From: CAVTOA01 sp963736285
GTDB lineage: Bacteria; Actinomycetota; Actinomycetes; Mycobacteriales; QHCE01
Assembly: GCA_963736285.1 (NCBI GenBank)
Contig: CAVTOA010000002.1
Coordinates: 124,001-188,000, forward strand
DNA: 64,000 nt
Direction of reading: 5' to 3'
Each line of letters opens with the position of its first letter. Within the stretch, counting starts at the first letter, position 1. The notes under the pieces were generated by a model. The model ran no database searches. It was not told the DNA's origin and saw only the letters and a program-made list of their open reading frames with translations. The position numbers were made by a program, and so were the translations under genes. Shown here piece after piece: positions 19,792 through 28,214 of this stretch.

Positions 19792-22113
19792 CTATCTCAC
19801 GAGTGCGGGCTGTGTACGGTTCAGGATGTGTAAGGCACCGGTGTATGCGGCATCGAGTAGTTGCGGGCTCATACCTGGCCCAGAGGTATCACGATCTCTG
19901 CGGCTTGCTGGTGCGGCATCTACCTCTTTAACAAAGGCGTCCACCGTGCGTTCCAAGTCGGTCCTAGCTGCCTCAAGCTGGCTAGCCGAACGAGGCAGGA
20001 AGCCAGACTTTGCAGACGGGTTTTGTGGCAGCGCTGGCTCTAGCGTCTGAACCGTGTTAACCCACCGTTGCAGCTCGTCGGCGAATGAAGCTAGCGCAGC
20101 TGCTTCTGGATGAGCGTTCCGGCTCCTAGGTGCGTGGCGCCGAGCCTTGTTAATGCGACGTTGGTGTTCCCGCAGAAAAAGTTGCGCCTTCGTGTAAATA
20201 CTGGTTGCCGATTCCTGCAGGGCGCCCGCAGTCTGTTGCTCTGCCCGCGTGGGATTCCACAACACGGAATTCTGGCGATCCACTTGTGGCACACGCACAT
20301 GGACGCCTGAGGAAGTGAGTGGATTGCTGTTGTTTTCAACCTGTAAGGGTTCTGCTAGCTCCTGCGCTAGGTTTCGATACGTGCCGACGTGTCTTGCGAG
20401 ATCGTCTACCAATATGGACGAGGACGAGAACGGGCTTACATGATCAGCAACAGGGCGAAGCTGTTCCCTTGCTTGCTCCGGCGATGTAATAACTGGCGCG
20501 GACTCGCGGAGAGACTCCAGATCCTTAGGCCACCCTCGAGCCTGGAACCGGACGGTGGGCATTTTGTCCGGGAGTGTGTCTGCACTCCCATTTGCGATGC
20601 GTACCACGGGTGGCGTCGCGAGTGCCATAGCGTGGAGAATGTCGATCATCTGACGGTACTCGCGCTTTTCGGCCGAGTCGTTGGTGGCTGCGGCTGCGGT
20701 TTTCAGCGCTGTGAGTAAGTGATCGTTAAGTAGGGGGTCAATATAGCGTTCTTCAGCTCGAAGCACGACCTCGCGTACCGAGGGCGGCTGGCCCAACAGA
20801 TCATTGCGTTTCTCGTTCTGCCGGTACTGCTTCGATGTTGCTGCGGCGGAAGAGGCAGGGGAGAGATGCTTTAACTCCGGATGTAGCTTAAGAAGTGTTT
20901 CCAGCTGAGTTGCTGTTTGCTCGATTTTTTTGGCATAAGCATGAGGATCGCGACCATCTACGGTGGATGAGATTGCTCGCAATTGAGTGGCGGACGTTTT
21001 CAAATACGTAACCAGTCCGTCCGCAGTGGCTTGTTCATCGGCTGGGCGTCCACCCGGGCTCAGCGCGGTGCTACTCGTCGGCGGGACGGCAATTTTGTAT
21101 GTGCTGTAGGAAGCGAGACTCGCAAGAAGTTCGGCCGCATTGGAAGCGTCCAACATTTGCTGAAGCTGTATGGGTTTGCGCGGTGTCTCTTGTGTCCGGA
21201 CCATGTCCATGAGTGTGTGAGCCCACGCGTCTAACATGGAGATGTCAGGTGCCGCACTCTCGAGTTGTGATCGCTCGGCCGTTACGTTGTCTATGACCTG
21301 TTGCAGACCGTTGGCCTGATCAAGCGGCCCCCAGCGGTGTGTGAAGCGGCCTGTCTCTTGGGCCATAAGGGGCGTTAGCTCAGCTAGCCGACTACCTGGA
21401 CTGAGCGATGTGTCTTTATATATCGTGTAGCGATCGGGTCCGTACGCTTCGTCAAGGGCTTTTTGTGCAATTTCGGCGGATGCGTCAAAAACACTAAATT
21501 GAGTGTCAGATTCGTTAGGTTGTATTTGAGCTACGACGCCCGGGTCGTGATTTCTTCGGTATAGAAACCCAGCGTGGCCGAGTAGTTCTATTGTTCTATT
21601 GTCGTCTACTTCATTGCCAGCATAATCAGTCAGTCGCCACGTGGCAGAGACTTCGTTTGGTTGAGGTGCAAGGCCTTCAATGGCCTGAGTGCTCTGCTTA
21701 AGTTGGGCGACGATTGTGGAAAAATCCATCCACAGCTGCTTGGGGTCCGGTGCAGGAGCCGTTGCAGAAAATTCTGTACCGTCTGGACTGTCGGGGTCTC
21801 CTGACGAGTCTGGCCATTCCCGGAGTACACCAAGGTCGCCAGCAGCGGCCACGATTCTTTCCTCGGCCAGCGAGCGCACTAGATCTGAAAGCGGTGGTCG
21901 TTCATTCCCTAGGCTGTCAATTCCGGGGCTATTTAAGGAACGCAGCCAAGCTGCTGTCGCGACGGCTTCTTCACGCAATCCTAGGTCAGATAACTGTTCG
22001 GCGAATGCATCCCACTGGCGGGCGTGGTTTTCTACAGCTGCCGGGGTGGGCCAAGACGCACGGAACTGTTTCGCTAGCTCAGTGGGTTCAGGGGACAAAC
22101 TTGGGCTAGTCAT
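19792..22113 (-). CDS. Large cysteine-free protein of unknown function
   Basis: I do not recognise this 773-residue protein. It has a strong AAAGGA ribosome binding site 5 bases before its ATG and one uninterrupted frame, so it is a real gene. I see no signal peptide, no hydrophobic segment and no cysteine. It appears largely alpha-helical with many Gln/Ala/Leu/Glu stretches, a Ser/Pro/Asp-rich linker near residues 102-125, and basic helices near the end (REHQRRINKARRHAPRSR). No nucleotide-binding or protease motif was found. It runs against ftsZ, and its DNA is visibly AT-richer than the dcw genes, suggesting transfer. It neighbours the AbrB/PIN pair, divergently. A large scaffold-like or effector-like protein is possible but unproven. 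Confidence 0.75.
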   Translation of the reverse strand: MTSPSLSPEPTELAKQFRASWPTPAAVENHARQWDAFAEQLSDLGLREEAVATAAWLRSLNSPGIDSLGNERPPLSDLVRSLAEERIVAAAGDLGVLREWPDSSGDPDSPDGTEFSATAPAPDPKQLWMDFSTIVAQLKQSTQAIEGLAPQPNEVSATWRLTDYAGNEVDDNRTIELLGHAGFLYRRNHDPGVVAQIQPNESDTQFSVFDASAEIAQKALDEAYGPDRYTIYKDTSLSPGSRLAELTPLMAQETGRFTHRWGPLDQANGLQQVIDNVTAERSQLESAAPDISMLDAWAHTLMDMVRTQETPRKPIQLQQMLDASNAAELLASLASYSTYKIAVPPTSSTALSPGGRPADEQATADGLVTYLKTSATQLRAISSTVDGRDPHAYAKKIEQTATQLETLLKLHPELKHLSPASSAAATSKQYRQNEKRNDLLGQPPSVREVVLRAEERYIDPLLNDHLLTALKTAAAATNDSAEKREYRQMIDILHAMALATPPVVRIANGSADTLPDKMPTVRFQARGWPKDLESLRESAPVITSPEQAREQLRPVADHVSPFSSSSILVDDLARHVGTYRNLAQELAEPLQVENNSNPLTSSGVHVRVPQVDRQNSVLWNPTRAEQQTAGALQESATSIYTKAQLFLREHQRRINKARRHAPRSRNAHPEAAALASFADELQRWVNTVQTLEPALPQNPSAKSGFLPRSASQLEAARTDLERTVDAFVKEVDAAPASRRDRDTSGPGMSPQLLDAAYTGALHILNRTQPALVR

Positions 22114-22439
22114 GAGGTTCCTTTAATTCCAGGGGCGATTGGCGGGTATCCACATGCTATGTGCTGCTCGCCAGCTCATCTGCGTTTTTTAGGCAGCAGA
22201 CGTTCAACCTGCGCACAAGCCATCTCACATCAGGTGTCCAGAAAACAGGGGAAGATCAGTCAAGGGTCAACGGCCTCGATTTTAGAAGTCAGTTTGTTTA
22301 TGGGATATGCGTGGAGCGTCAACGGCTTTGGTTGTGAGTGTGGGCTAGGCGCAGTTGCGTTCTCACCACAAGCCCCTTACCCTCATGTAAGGAATTCATC
22401 GTTTCGTAAGGAAACGTTTGTGGAGCTTAAGGATCGAGC
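22114..22439. promoter_or_regulatory. Divergent spacer with a candidate toxin-antitoxin operator
   Basis: This 326-base spacer separates the 773-residue gene from the toxin-antitoxin pair. Near its right end CCTTAC (22375-22380) and GTAAGG (22387-22392) form an inverted repeat with a 6-base centre. GTAAGGAA is repeated at 22387 and 22406, a 19-base step. Such iterated half-sites just upstream of an AbrB-type antitoxin fit an autoregulatory operator. A 94-codon frame at 22159-22443 has no family features and was not called. The rest shows nothing I can name. Confidence 0.4.
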
Positions 22440-22676
22440 ATGAGTAGTGCAACGATCACCAGTAAAGGGCAAGTTACTATCCCCTCGTCGATTCGTCGGC
22501 GTATGGGACTAAGTGCGGGTGACCGAGTGGAATTTGTTGAACTGCCAAGTGGTGAATTTGCGATTTTGCCAGCTGTGGACGACATTCGTTTCCTGAAAGG
22601 GATACTGAAGTCTCCGGCCAGGCCGGTGTCCATTGACGACATGCGGGCGGCTGTTCGTGAGCGAGCCCGGCAGTGA
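22440..22676 (+). CDS. AbrB/SpoVT-family antitoxin (VapB-like)
   Basis: A 78-residue protein beginning MSSATITSKGQVTIPSSIRR, the swapped-hairpin DNA-binding motif of AbrB/MazE/SpoVT antitoxins, followed by GDRVEFVELPSGEFAILP and a C-terminal tail that would embrace the toxin. AAGGA lies 6 bases before the ATG. The stop overlaps the toxin start. It should neutralise the PIN toxin and repress the operon through repeats upstream. Its DNA is AT-richer than the flanking dcw genes. Confidence 0.88.
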   Translation: MSSATITSKGQVTIPSSIRRRMGLSAGDRVEFVELPSGEFAILPAVDDIRFLKGILKSPARPVSIDDMRAAVRERARQ

Positions 22677-23071
22677 TGATTGGTATTGATACGAATGTAT
22701 TGATGCGCTATCTCGCCCAAGACGATCCTGGTCAATCACGTCGCGCGACAGCTTTCCTGGAAAAGACCTGCACAGCAGAGAATCCTGGATTTATCAGTGC
22801 TGTCGTGCTTGTTGAGGTGGCATGGGTTGCGGAGAGCTGTTACTCAGCGAACCGACGCGAGATCGCGGTAATACTTGAACACATTCTCCGAAACAAGCAG
22901 CTCGTCGTGGAACACGCTGAGGAAGCTTGGGCTGCACTGAATACCTATAAGGAAAGTAAAGCCGATTTTTCTGATTGCTTAATTGAGCGAGTCGCACACA
23001 CACATGGTTGCGATCACACGGTTACCTTCGACAAGAAAGCGGCGAGGGCGGGCCTGGAACTCCTGGTTTAG
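22676..23071 (+). CDS. PIN-domain ribonuclease toxin (VapC-like)
   Basis: A 131-residue PIN domain. The acidic residues of the metal site are visible: D in MIGIDTNVLMRYL, E in VVLVEVAWV, D in ADFSDCLIE and D in VTFDKKAA. PIN toxins cleave RNA, often tRNA. The ATG at 22676 overlaps the antitoxin stop (TGATG); GTG 22673 is an alternative. With its antitoxin it forms a typical type II module sitting where an actinobacterial dcw cluster usually carries pgeF. The 261 bases after it (23072-23332) hold no gene I can identify. Confidence 0.88.
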   Translation: MIGIDTNVLMRYLAQDDPGQSRRATAFLEKTCTAENPGFISAVVLVEVAWVAESCYSANRREIAVILEHILRNKQLVVEHAEEAWAALNTYKESKADFSDCLIERVAHTHGCDHTVTFDKKAARAGLELLV

Positions 23072-23332
23072 CTACTCACGAGTAGGAGGCTGCTGCGACT
23101 CACAAATTCGCGTTGTCCAAACCGGGAATCAAATGCCGTCCAGAGTGGGAATCAAGTATCCTGAGCTGCTGCGATGCCTGCCTGTCACTATTAGGCCCGC
23201 TGCTTCCGGCAAGACAACTACGGCGTACACCATGTCAAACCGTTGTACGGCTTGACCGCCAGCCAGGGCACCCTGGACGACCGGGTGGAGGCTGTACCTA
23301 TTGCTGCCAGCTGGTCGTGATAGGACATTTAG

Positions 23333-24075
23333 ATGGGTGTCACGGTGAGGGACGAACGGCGCGCGCGGCTAGCAACGGCACTAGCCGCAGTTCGAACACG
23401 CATCGAACGAGCGTGCCATAGATGTGGACGTGCAAGTAGCGAGGTCACATTAATAGCGGTAACCAAGAACTTTCCCGCCTCAGATGTGGCGCTCCTCGCG
23501 GAGCTTGGCGTTCACGATGTAGGCGAAAGCAGAGATCAAGAGGCACGCGCGAAGGCGCGACTCGTGCCAGGGATGCGGTGGCATTTCGTGGGGCAGCTAC
23601 AGCGCAACAAGTGTCGGTCAGTGGCGCGTTACGCGTGGCTGTGCACAGCGTGGACAGGGTCGAGCTGGTTCGCGCGCTTGCTGCTGCCAGCGAGGCGCGA
23701 GATCACCGTTAGACGTCTTCATGCAGGTCAATATCGATGCGGCATTAGGATGTTGTTGACGGCAATGTGGACAGACGGGATGCACCACGCGCCATCGGTG
23801 ATCGAGGGGGCGCCGCTCCGGCGGATTTGATGAGGCTTGCGGATGCTGTCGCTGACGAGCCGTCGCTGCGGCTGCGGGGGGTGATGGCCGTGCCGCCGCA
23901 CGATGTACCGCCTGACGTCGCCTTTGCCTATGTAGCGGCGCTATCGGCAACGCTTCGCGAGACGCATCCGGCAGCGTCGGCGGTATCGGCAGGAATGAGC
24001 GGGGATATTGAAATAGCGATTGCGCATGGCGCGACACACGTGCGTGTCGGAACCGCCTTATTAGGTATTCGTTAG
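23333..24075 (+). CDS. YggS/ProSC-family PLP-binding protein (frameshifted)
   Basis: This family binds pyridoxal 5'-phosphate and is involved in PLP and amino-acid homeostasis; it lies between ftsZ and sepF in many actinobacteria. Seen are LIAVTKNFPASDV (PLP lysine), GVHDVGESRDQEARAKA, MRWHFVGQLQRNK and the C-terminal AGMSGDIEIAIAHGATHVRVGTALLG. About 23635-23755 is scrambled by two deletions and one insertion; correcting them recovers AVHSVDRVELVRAL and LDVFMQVNID and a protein of about 247 residues. The start at 23333 (MGVTVRDERRARLATAL) has a family-like N-terminus. Confidence 0.87.
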
Positions 24076-24121
24076 GCACTTGCGGGTAGGGTGGCGCCCG
24101 TAAATAACAACCGTGTCATTA

Positions 24122-24141
24122 GAGCTAACTCCAGTTAGCTC
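24122..24141. promoter_or_regulatory. Small perfect inverted repeat between yggS and sepF
   Basis: GAGCTAAC, the 4-base loop TCCA, and GTTAGCTC form a perfect 8-base-pair dyad in the 131-base spacer. It may be a weak terminator or an operator for sepF. There is no further evidence. Confidence 0.35.
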
Positions 24142-24206
24142 ATTCGGCACTCGAGAGCGACAGTGCAGCAGAACCGCAGGTAACGCGCAAGGAGGAGGGG
24201 GCGCCA

Positions 24207-24887
24207 ATGGGTGCGTTGCGAAAGGCGGGCGTCTGGCTTGGACTCGTAGAGGACGACGAGTCTCGCGATTACGAGCGGGCGTACGAGCGCTCCTACGAGC
24301 GCGCCTACAGCGAGCGTGAGGGGGACGCCAAGACGATCGCTACGAAGACTATCTCCGACGACGATCTAGAATTCGGCGACGACTACGAGGAGCCAGCACC
24401 TGCGCGTCCTGTAGCACGCCAAGGTCATGGCGAGCGCATGAGCGGCCGGGACACCATTCGGATCGCACTTCGGCCGGTAGTGGGTACATTGACTGCGTCT
24501 CGTACGTCGCCAGCGCTGCTTACCCAAGACAATCTCGCGCTCGCGCCGCAAGTAGCACTCCGGGAGCGGGCAGTGGTTAGCGAAGAATCCAAATACGACA
24601 GTGACTCCGAGTACCGGATCACGACGCTGCATCCGAAGACGTACAACGAGGCGCGCACCATCGGTGAGCACTTCCGAAATGGGATTCCGGTCATCATGAA
24701 TTTGACCGAAATGGACGAGTCAGATGCAAAAAGTTTGGTTGATTTTGCTGCTGGGCTTATCTTCGGACTACGCGGTAGCATCGACCGGGTGACCAACCGG
24801 GTCTTCCTCCTCTCGCCGGCAAATGTCTCGGTTACTGCCGAAGACAAGGCTCGGATCGCCGAGGGCAGGTTCTTCAACCAGAGCTAA
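24207..24887 (+). CDS. sepF: Cell division protein SepF
   Basis: SepF anchors FtsZ to the membrane and is the principal Z-ring tether in actinobacteria. The 226-residue protein begins with an amphipathic membrane-targeting helix (MGALRKAGVWLGLVEDD), followed by an acidic linker and the SepF core (TLHPKTYNEARTIGEHFRNG, VIMNLTEMDESDAKSLVDFA, FLLSPANVSVT). The linker contains a YER(A/S) tandem (YERAYERSYERAYSER, about 24-39). The ATG has AGGAGGAGGG in front of it. Intact. Confidence 0.95.
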   Translation: MGALRKAGVWLGLVEDDESRDYERAYERSYERAYSEREGDAKTIATKTISDDDLEFGDDYEEPAPARPVARQGHGERMSGRDTIRIALRPVVGTLTASRTSPALLTQDNLALAPQVALRERAVVSEESKYDSDSEYRITTLHPKTYNEARTIGEHFRNGIPVIMNLTEMDESDAKSLVDFAAGLIFGLRGSIDRVTNRVFLLSPANVSVTAEDKARIAEGRFFNQS

Positions 24888-24902
24888 GGACAACACGGGC
24901 TC

Positions 24903-25202
24903 GTGGCGCACTTTTTGCAGTTGGTCTACTTATTTCTCTATGTCTTCATGACACTATTGCTTGCGCGCATCGTCATGGATTACGTGGTGATGTTTTCGCG
25001 GCGGTGGCATCCCCGTAAAAATGCTGCGGCGGCGTTGGAATTGTTGTGGAGCGTGACCGATCCACCCCTCAAAGCATTGCGGAGGGTAATTCCCCCCCTT
25101 AGGTTGGGAGGGGTTAGCCTGGACCTCGGCTTTCTGCTGTTGTTCATAATCGTGGTTATCCTCATGAGGGTTGTGAGGACCGTGATGATTGGAGCATTGT
25201 GA
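24903..25202 (+). CDS. YggT-family membrane protein
   Basis: A 99-residue protein with two hydrophobic segments (LVYLFLYVFMTLLLARIV and LGFLLLFIIVVILMRVV) flanking the conserved loop NAAAALELLWSVTDPPLKALRRVIPPLR. YggT proteins regularly sit between sepF and divIVA. Their function is not settled; roles in osmotic tolerance and cell shape have been proposed. The start is GTG 24903, 15 bases after the sepF stop. Confidence 0.92.
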   Translation: MAHFLQLVYLFLYVFMTLLLARIVMDYVVMFSRRWHPRKNAAAALELLWSVTDPPLKALRRVIPPLRLGGVSLDLGFLLLFIIVVILMRVVRTVMIGAL

Positions 25203-25204
25203 TC

Positions 25205-25265
25205 GGCGGTAAAGCGAGGCTCGGACACTTACCGCCTGCCACAGGCAGGGCGATTCGAGTATATT
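25205..25265 (+). promoter_or_regulatory. Dyads and possible -10 element upstream of divIVA
   Basis: GGCGGTAA (25205-25212) pairs with TTACCGCC (25229-25236), and CCTGCC-ACA-GGCAGG (25235-25249) forms a second small hairpin. TATATT at 25260-25265 could be a -10 element for divIVA, though no good -35 stands at the right distance. The arrangement suggests a terminator for yggT followed by a divIVA promoter. Confidence 0.4.
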
Positions 25266-25319
25266 AAGAGTTATAGTGCGTCGACTGATGTCTGCGCGAT
25301 CCAATGCGGAGGAGATTCG

Positions 25320-26124
25320 ATGCCGCTAACACCCGCCGACGTTCACAATGTCGTCTTCAAGAAGCCGCCTATTGGTAAGCGCGGCTACGACGACGACGAG
25401 GTAGACGCTTTCCTTGACGAGGTGGAGCGGGAGCTCGTTCGGCTGATCGAGGAGAACAACGAGCTCAAGGCTCAGCTTGAGCATGCCGGTGCGCCCGGCG
25501 CTCCGGTTAGCGCGGGTGACGGGGATGTCCGTCGCTTCGGGGCCGAAAACGCTGAGCTCAAAGCGCAGCTTGATCGGATGCACCAGGAGAACCAGCGTGC
25601 GGAGCAGGCGATGGCGCAAGCACAGCAAGGCCGCGGCGAGTGGGGGCGGAGCGCTCGTACCCGGCAAACAGCGAGAACACTGGTGAGCAGCAGGCTTTGC
25701 GGGTGCTTATGCTGGCCCAGCGCACCGCGGACGACCATGTCGCTGATGCCCGCCGCGATGCCGATCAGCTGCTGGCGGAGGCGCGTGCTAATGCTGAAGA
25801 TCTGTCCCGCGAGGCGCGTAGTAAAGCTGAGGCGCTCGAGCTGGATGCGCGACAGCGCCATCAAGAGGTGATGGGCGACCTCAGCGAGAAGCGGAAGAGC
25901 TGCAAAAGCAGATCGAGCAGCTCAAGGCGTTCGAGCGGGAATACCGAACACGGCTGAAGGCATACCTGGAGAGCCAACTGCGTGAGCTTGGTACACAGGT
26001 GCAGGGGTTAGAGCCAGAGACGAATGGTCGCCAGTCGTCTAGCAAGAATGGGTTATCCAGTTCGTACAGCGGCTCATCGTTTGGCTTGCCAGACAATAGT
26101 GAAGCCCGTGGCGGTCGGAAGTAG
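25320..26124 (+). CDS. divIVA: Polar growth protein DivIVA (Wag31), two deletions
   Basis: DivIVA marks curved membrane at the poles and directs tip growth in actinobacteria. The N-terminal domain MPLTPADVHNVVFKKPPIGK with YDDDEVDAFLDEVEREL is clear, followed by coiled coils separated by a Gly/Ala/Gln linker. One base is missing near 25640 and one near 25893; adding them gives a continuous coiled coil (RVLMLAQRTADDHVADARRD and LQKQIEQLKAFEREYRTRLK) and a 268-residue protein ending SSFGLPDNSEARGGRK. The ATG follows GGAGGAG. Confidence 0.92.
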
Positions 26125-26176
26125 CCTTACTAGTACCGCTCTTGTCGAAGCGCAGTCATGTAAACATTGCCATTTA

Positions 26177-26208
26177 CATCTATGGGCGCGATGGTGCGCC
26201 CATAGATG
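26177..26208 (+). promoter_or_regulatory. Perfect hairpin ending at a start codon
   Basis: CATCTATGGGCGC (26177-26189) and GCGCCCATAGATG (26196-26208) form a perfect 13-base-pair stem with the loop GATGGT. The last three bases are the ATG of the next gene. As RNA the stem would bury that start codon and any upstream binding site. It may be the divIVA terminator, or it may control the downstream gene; if the former, that gene may use another start. Confidence 0.65.
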
Positions 26209-27114
26209 TCTACTTTCAATTGGTCTGAGGCCGTCGTGATTCTGGTGAGCTTGCTGGTGATCGTGGCTGCGGGTGGCGCCCTGGTGGGCGGTATCGCCAC
26301 AGGTCTTGATCTCCTCGTGTGGGTGTCGATCGGACTAAGCGTGGTCGCGGCGGTCCTGCTTTTTCAAGGATCAAAAAGACGGTGGCGATCACAAGAGCCT
26401 GCCCCGGAGCATCGATCGACGGCGCGACCGCCAACGTTTCCACGGTCGCCGGTTTTGCGGCGTCAAGTCCCTCAGTCTGTGCCGCCTAGCAGACCCGCGG
26501 CATCGCCGGTGTCTGCTCCGCCTAGGTCGTCCAATCCGTCTAGGACAGCAGCAGCATCATCGACGGGTGCTTTTCGGGTGCCAGCAACCATGATGGCGGC
26601 CAGAGAGCTTGTGAACCGAGAGGGTGACGTCGGCTCAGAGAGGACCGCGTCGATTCCAGAGCGCTCGGTCCGCGGTGAGGACACGCAATCGTTGGTGCCT
26701 CTCACGCTCGATCTAGATTTGCCTGACCGCGACTCTGATGCCACCGTGAATGTCTATGACGATGCCACTGTCAATGTGGGGGACTGCGCCGCCAATGGGG
26801 GGGACGGGAACACCGCCGCGCCCGATGTCGAAGACGATCTAACCGTAAATATCGGAGGCTCCTCGCCGAAGGTGCGATCGCCCGCGCCGGAGAGTTCTGC
26901 CGAAGACAGCGCTGAGATCGTCCAGGAAAGCGCCGATGTCACGGTGGTGGACGTGCCACAGTCGGCGTCGGAACGGACGGTGGTGGACGTTAACGCGCAG
27001 CTGCATACGGCACCGGAGGCTGCGGCACCGGAGTTGTCAGTACCGGAGCCGTCAGTATTGGAGTCATCGCGACTCCGCAGCCGGCAACGCCGGGGTCAGC
27101 GGAGACGGCAGTAG
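26206..27114 (+). CDS. Two-TM membrane protein with acidic TVNV-type repeats
   Basis: Not recognised. The 302 residues start with two hydrophobic helices (AVVILVSLLVIVAAGGALVG and LLVWVSIGLSVVAAVLLF), giving a small hairpin anchor, then a long Pro/Ser/Arg-rich segment and an acidic tail. The tail repeats a short strand-like unit: DATVNV twice, DDLTVNI, DVTVVDV and ERTVVDV (about residues 177-264). Threonines in acidic surroundings resemble serine/threonine kinase sites, but this is inference. It follows divIVA directly and could act at the pole or in the envelope. The C-terminal 15 residues are Arg-rich and may reflect a late frameshift. No ribosome binding site is visible at this ATG. Confidence 0.65.
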   Translation: MSTFNWSEAVVILVSLLVIVAAGGALVGGIATGLDLLVWVSIGLSVVAAVLLFQGSKRRWRSQEPAPEHRSTARPPTFPRSPVLRRQVPQSVPPSRPAASPVSAPPRSSNPSRTAAASSTGAFRVPATMMAARELVNREGDVGSERTASIPERSVRGEDTQSLVPLTLDLDLPDRDSDATVNVYDDATVNVGDCAANGGDGNTAAPDVEDDLTVNIGGSSPKVRSPAPESSAEDSAEIVQESADVTVVDVPQSASERTVVDVNAQLHTAPEAAAPELSVPEPSVLESSRLRSRQRRGQRRRQ

Positions 27115-27474
27115 ATGGGGCGCGAAAGCCCGACCGAAGCCAGTAACAATGACACCATGACCAGCACCGACTCAACGCATCCTCTTCAGGACGAACCGAT
27201 CTCCAGCGACGAACTCGGCAACGCGGACAATGGTGATTATGAGGACCCTGCCGATGAGCCGGCTCCGGAGTTGCTGTTGGGGAGTGAGGAGAAGCGCCTC
27301 GCGGAGATGGACGGAGAGGTGTTCGTCGTCGATGGTCGCCCTCGGTTCCATATTCCTGAGTGTGATCATTTGGCGGACAAAGCGAGCCAGGGTTTGCCGG
27401 TGAGCGAAGCGGTCGAGCTCGGCTTTACCCCCTGTTCGTTGTGTGCCGCGGCCACCACGTTGCTTACGCTCTGA
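27115..27474 (+). CDS. Small protein with C-terminal His-Cys/CxxC motif
   Basis: A 119-residue protein: an acidic disordered first half, then DGEVFVVDGRPRFHIPECDHL and LPVSEAVELGFTPCSLCAA. The H-x3-C plus CxxC spacing around a GFTPC element looks like a small metal-binding module that I recall from uncharacterised actinobacterial proteins; its role is unknown. ATG 27115 directly follows the stop of the previous gene; ATG 27157 (MTSTDSTHPL) is an equally possible start. The 233-base gap to the next gene shows no other gene. Confidence 0.65.
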   Translation: MGRESPTEASNNDTMTSTDSTHPLQDEPISSDELGNADNGDYEDPADEPAPELLLGSEEKRLAEMDGEVFVVDGRPRFHIPECDHLADKASQGLPVSEAVELGFTPCSLCAAATTLLTL

Positions 27475-27707
27475 TTCACTCGTGAGAGCTACTTTTGTCC
27501 CCTGTTGGCCTTGGATATCCCCCGGAAAGAAAGAGCTGCGGTTTCGACGCAAAAAGTCGGAATAAACGGCGTCATTTCTAGTTATGCGTCGTACAGTTAC
27601 ATCTCCTCTGCGTTTGCTAGCTGAACGTAGGTCAGTTTCATACCTGGGCATGGCACGCATTTCGGCAGTAATCAGGCCCAGCAATCAGTAAGTACAGGGG
27701 GCACGCC

Positions 27708-28214
27708 ATGGCTGAGCGAGTGGGCAGCATTACAACTCAGAAGCGCACGGCGACGCGTGCGACAAAGGCGTCCGGCAAGACCGGACCTGCGTCAAAAGGT
27801 AAAAAGGCCACAGAATCCAACGGGACGTCGGCGCAACGAACAGTGTCACCGCAGCTCGCTGGCGAATTCGCGGAGATCCGCAAGAGCCTAGAACAGCGGA
27901 AAGAAGAGCTCCACGCTGAACATGACCGCGTCATCACCGAGATGCAGCGCATGCAGGAGGACCAAGCGGCTGACTCTGCCGGCGATGATCAAGCGGACAC
28001 CGGCAATCAAACGTTCGAGCGCGAGCAAGAGCTCGCATTGGCTAATGGCATCCTGGAACGTGTCAATCAGGTCGAGCAGGCGTTGTCCCGGCTCGACGCG
28101 GGAACCTATGGGCAGTGTGAGCGGTGCGGGAACCAAATTCCAAAGGCTCGGCTGGAGGCTTTTCCAGCGGCGACGCTATGCGTGACATGCAAGCAACGGG
28201 AAGAGCGTCGGTAG
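27708..28214 (+). CDS. TraR/DksA-family zinc-finger protein
   Basis: A 168-residue protein with a basic low-complexity N-terminus (about 50 residues), a coiled coil (EIRKSLEQRKEELHAEHDRV) and a C-terminal four-cysteine zinc finger (CERCGNQIPKARLEAF...CVTCK). DksA relatives bind the RNA polymerase secondary channel; actinobacterial homologues next to divIVA and lspA are common but little studied. AGGGGG precedes the ATG. The lspA start lies inside its 3' end. Confidence 0.85.
   Translation: MAERVGSITTQKRTATRATKASGKTGPASKGKKATESNGTSAQRTVSPQLAGEFAEIRKSLEQRKEELHAEHDRVITEMQRMQEDQAADSAGDDQADTGNQTFEREQELALANGILERVNQVEQALSRLDAGTYGQCERCGNQIPKARLEAFPAATLCVTCKQREERR

Noticed and set aside
22159..22443. 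94-codon frame overlapping the antitoxin start by ATGA
   Set aside because: No ribosome binding site or family features, irregular composition with many Cys and Ser, and it covers the likely operator.
23072..23332. Remnant of pgeF or of an insertion sequence (repeated GGGAATCAA)
   Set aside because: None of the three frames gives PgeF or transposase motifs; the short repeat alone is weak.
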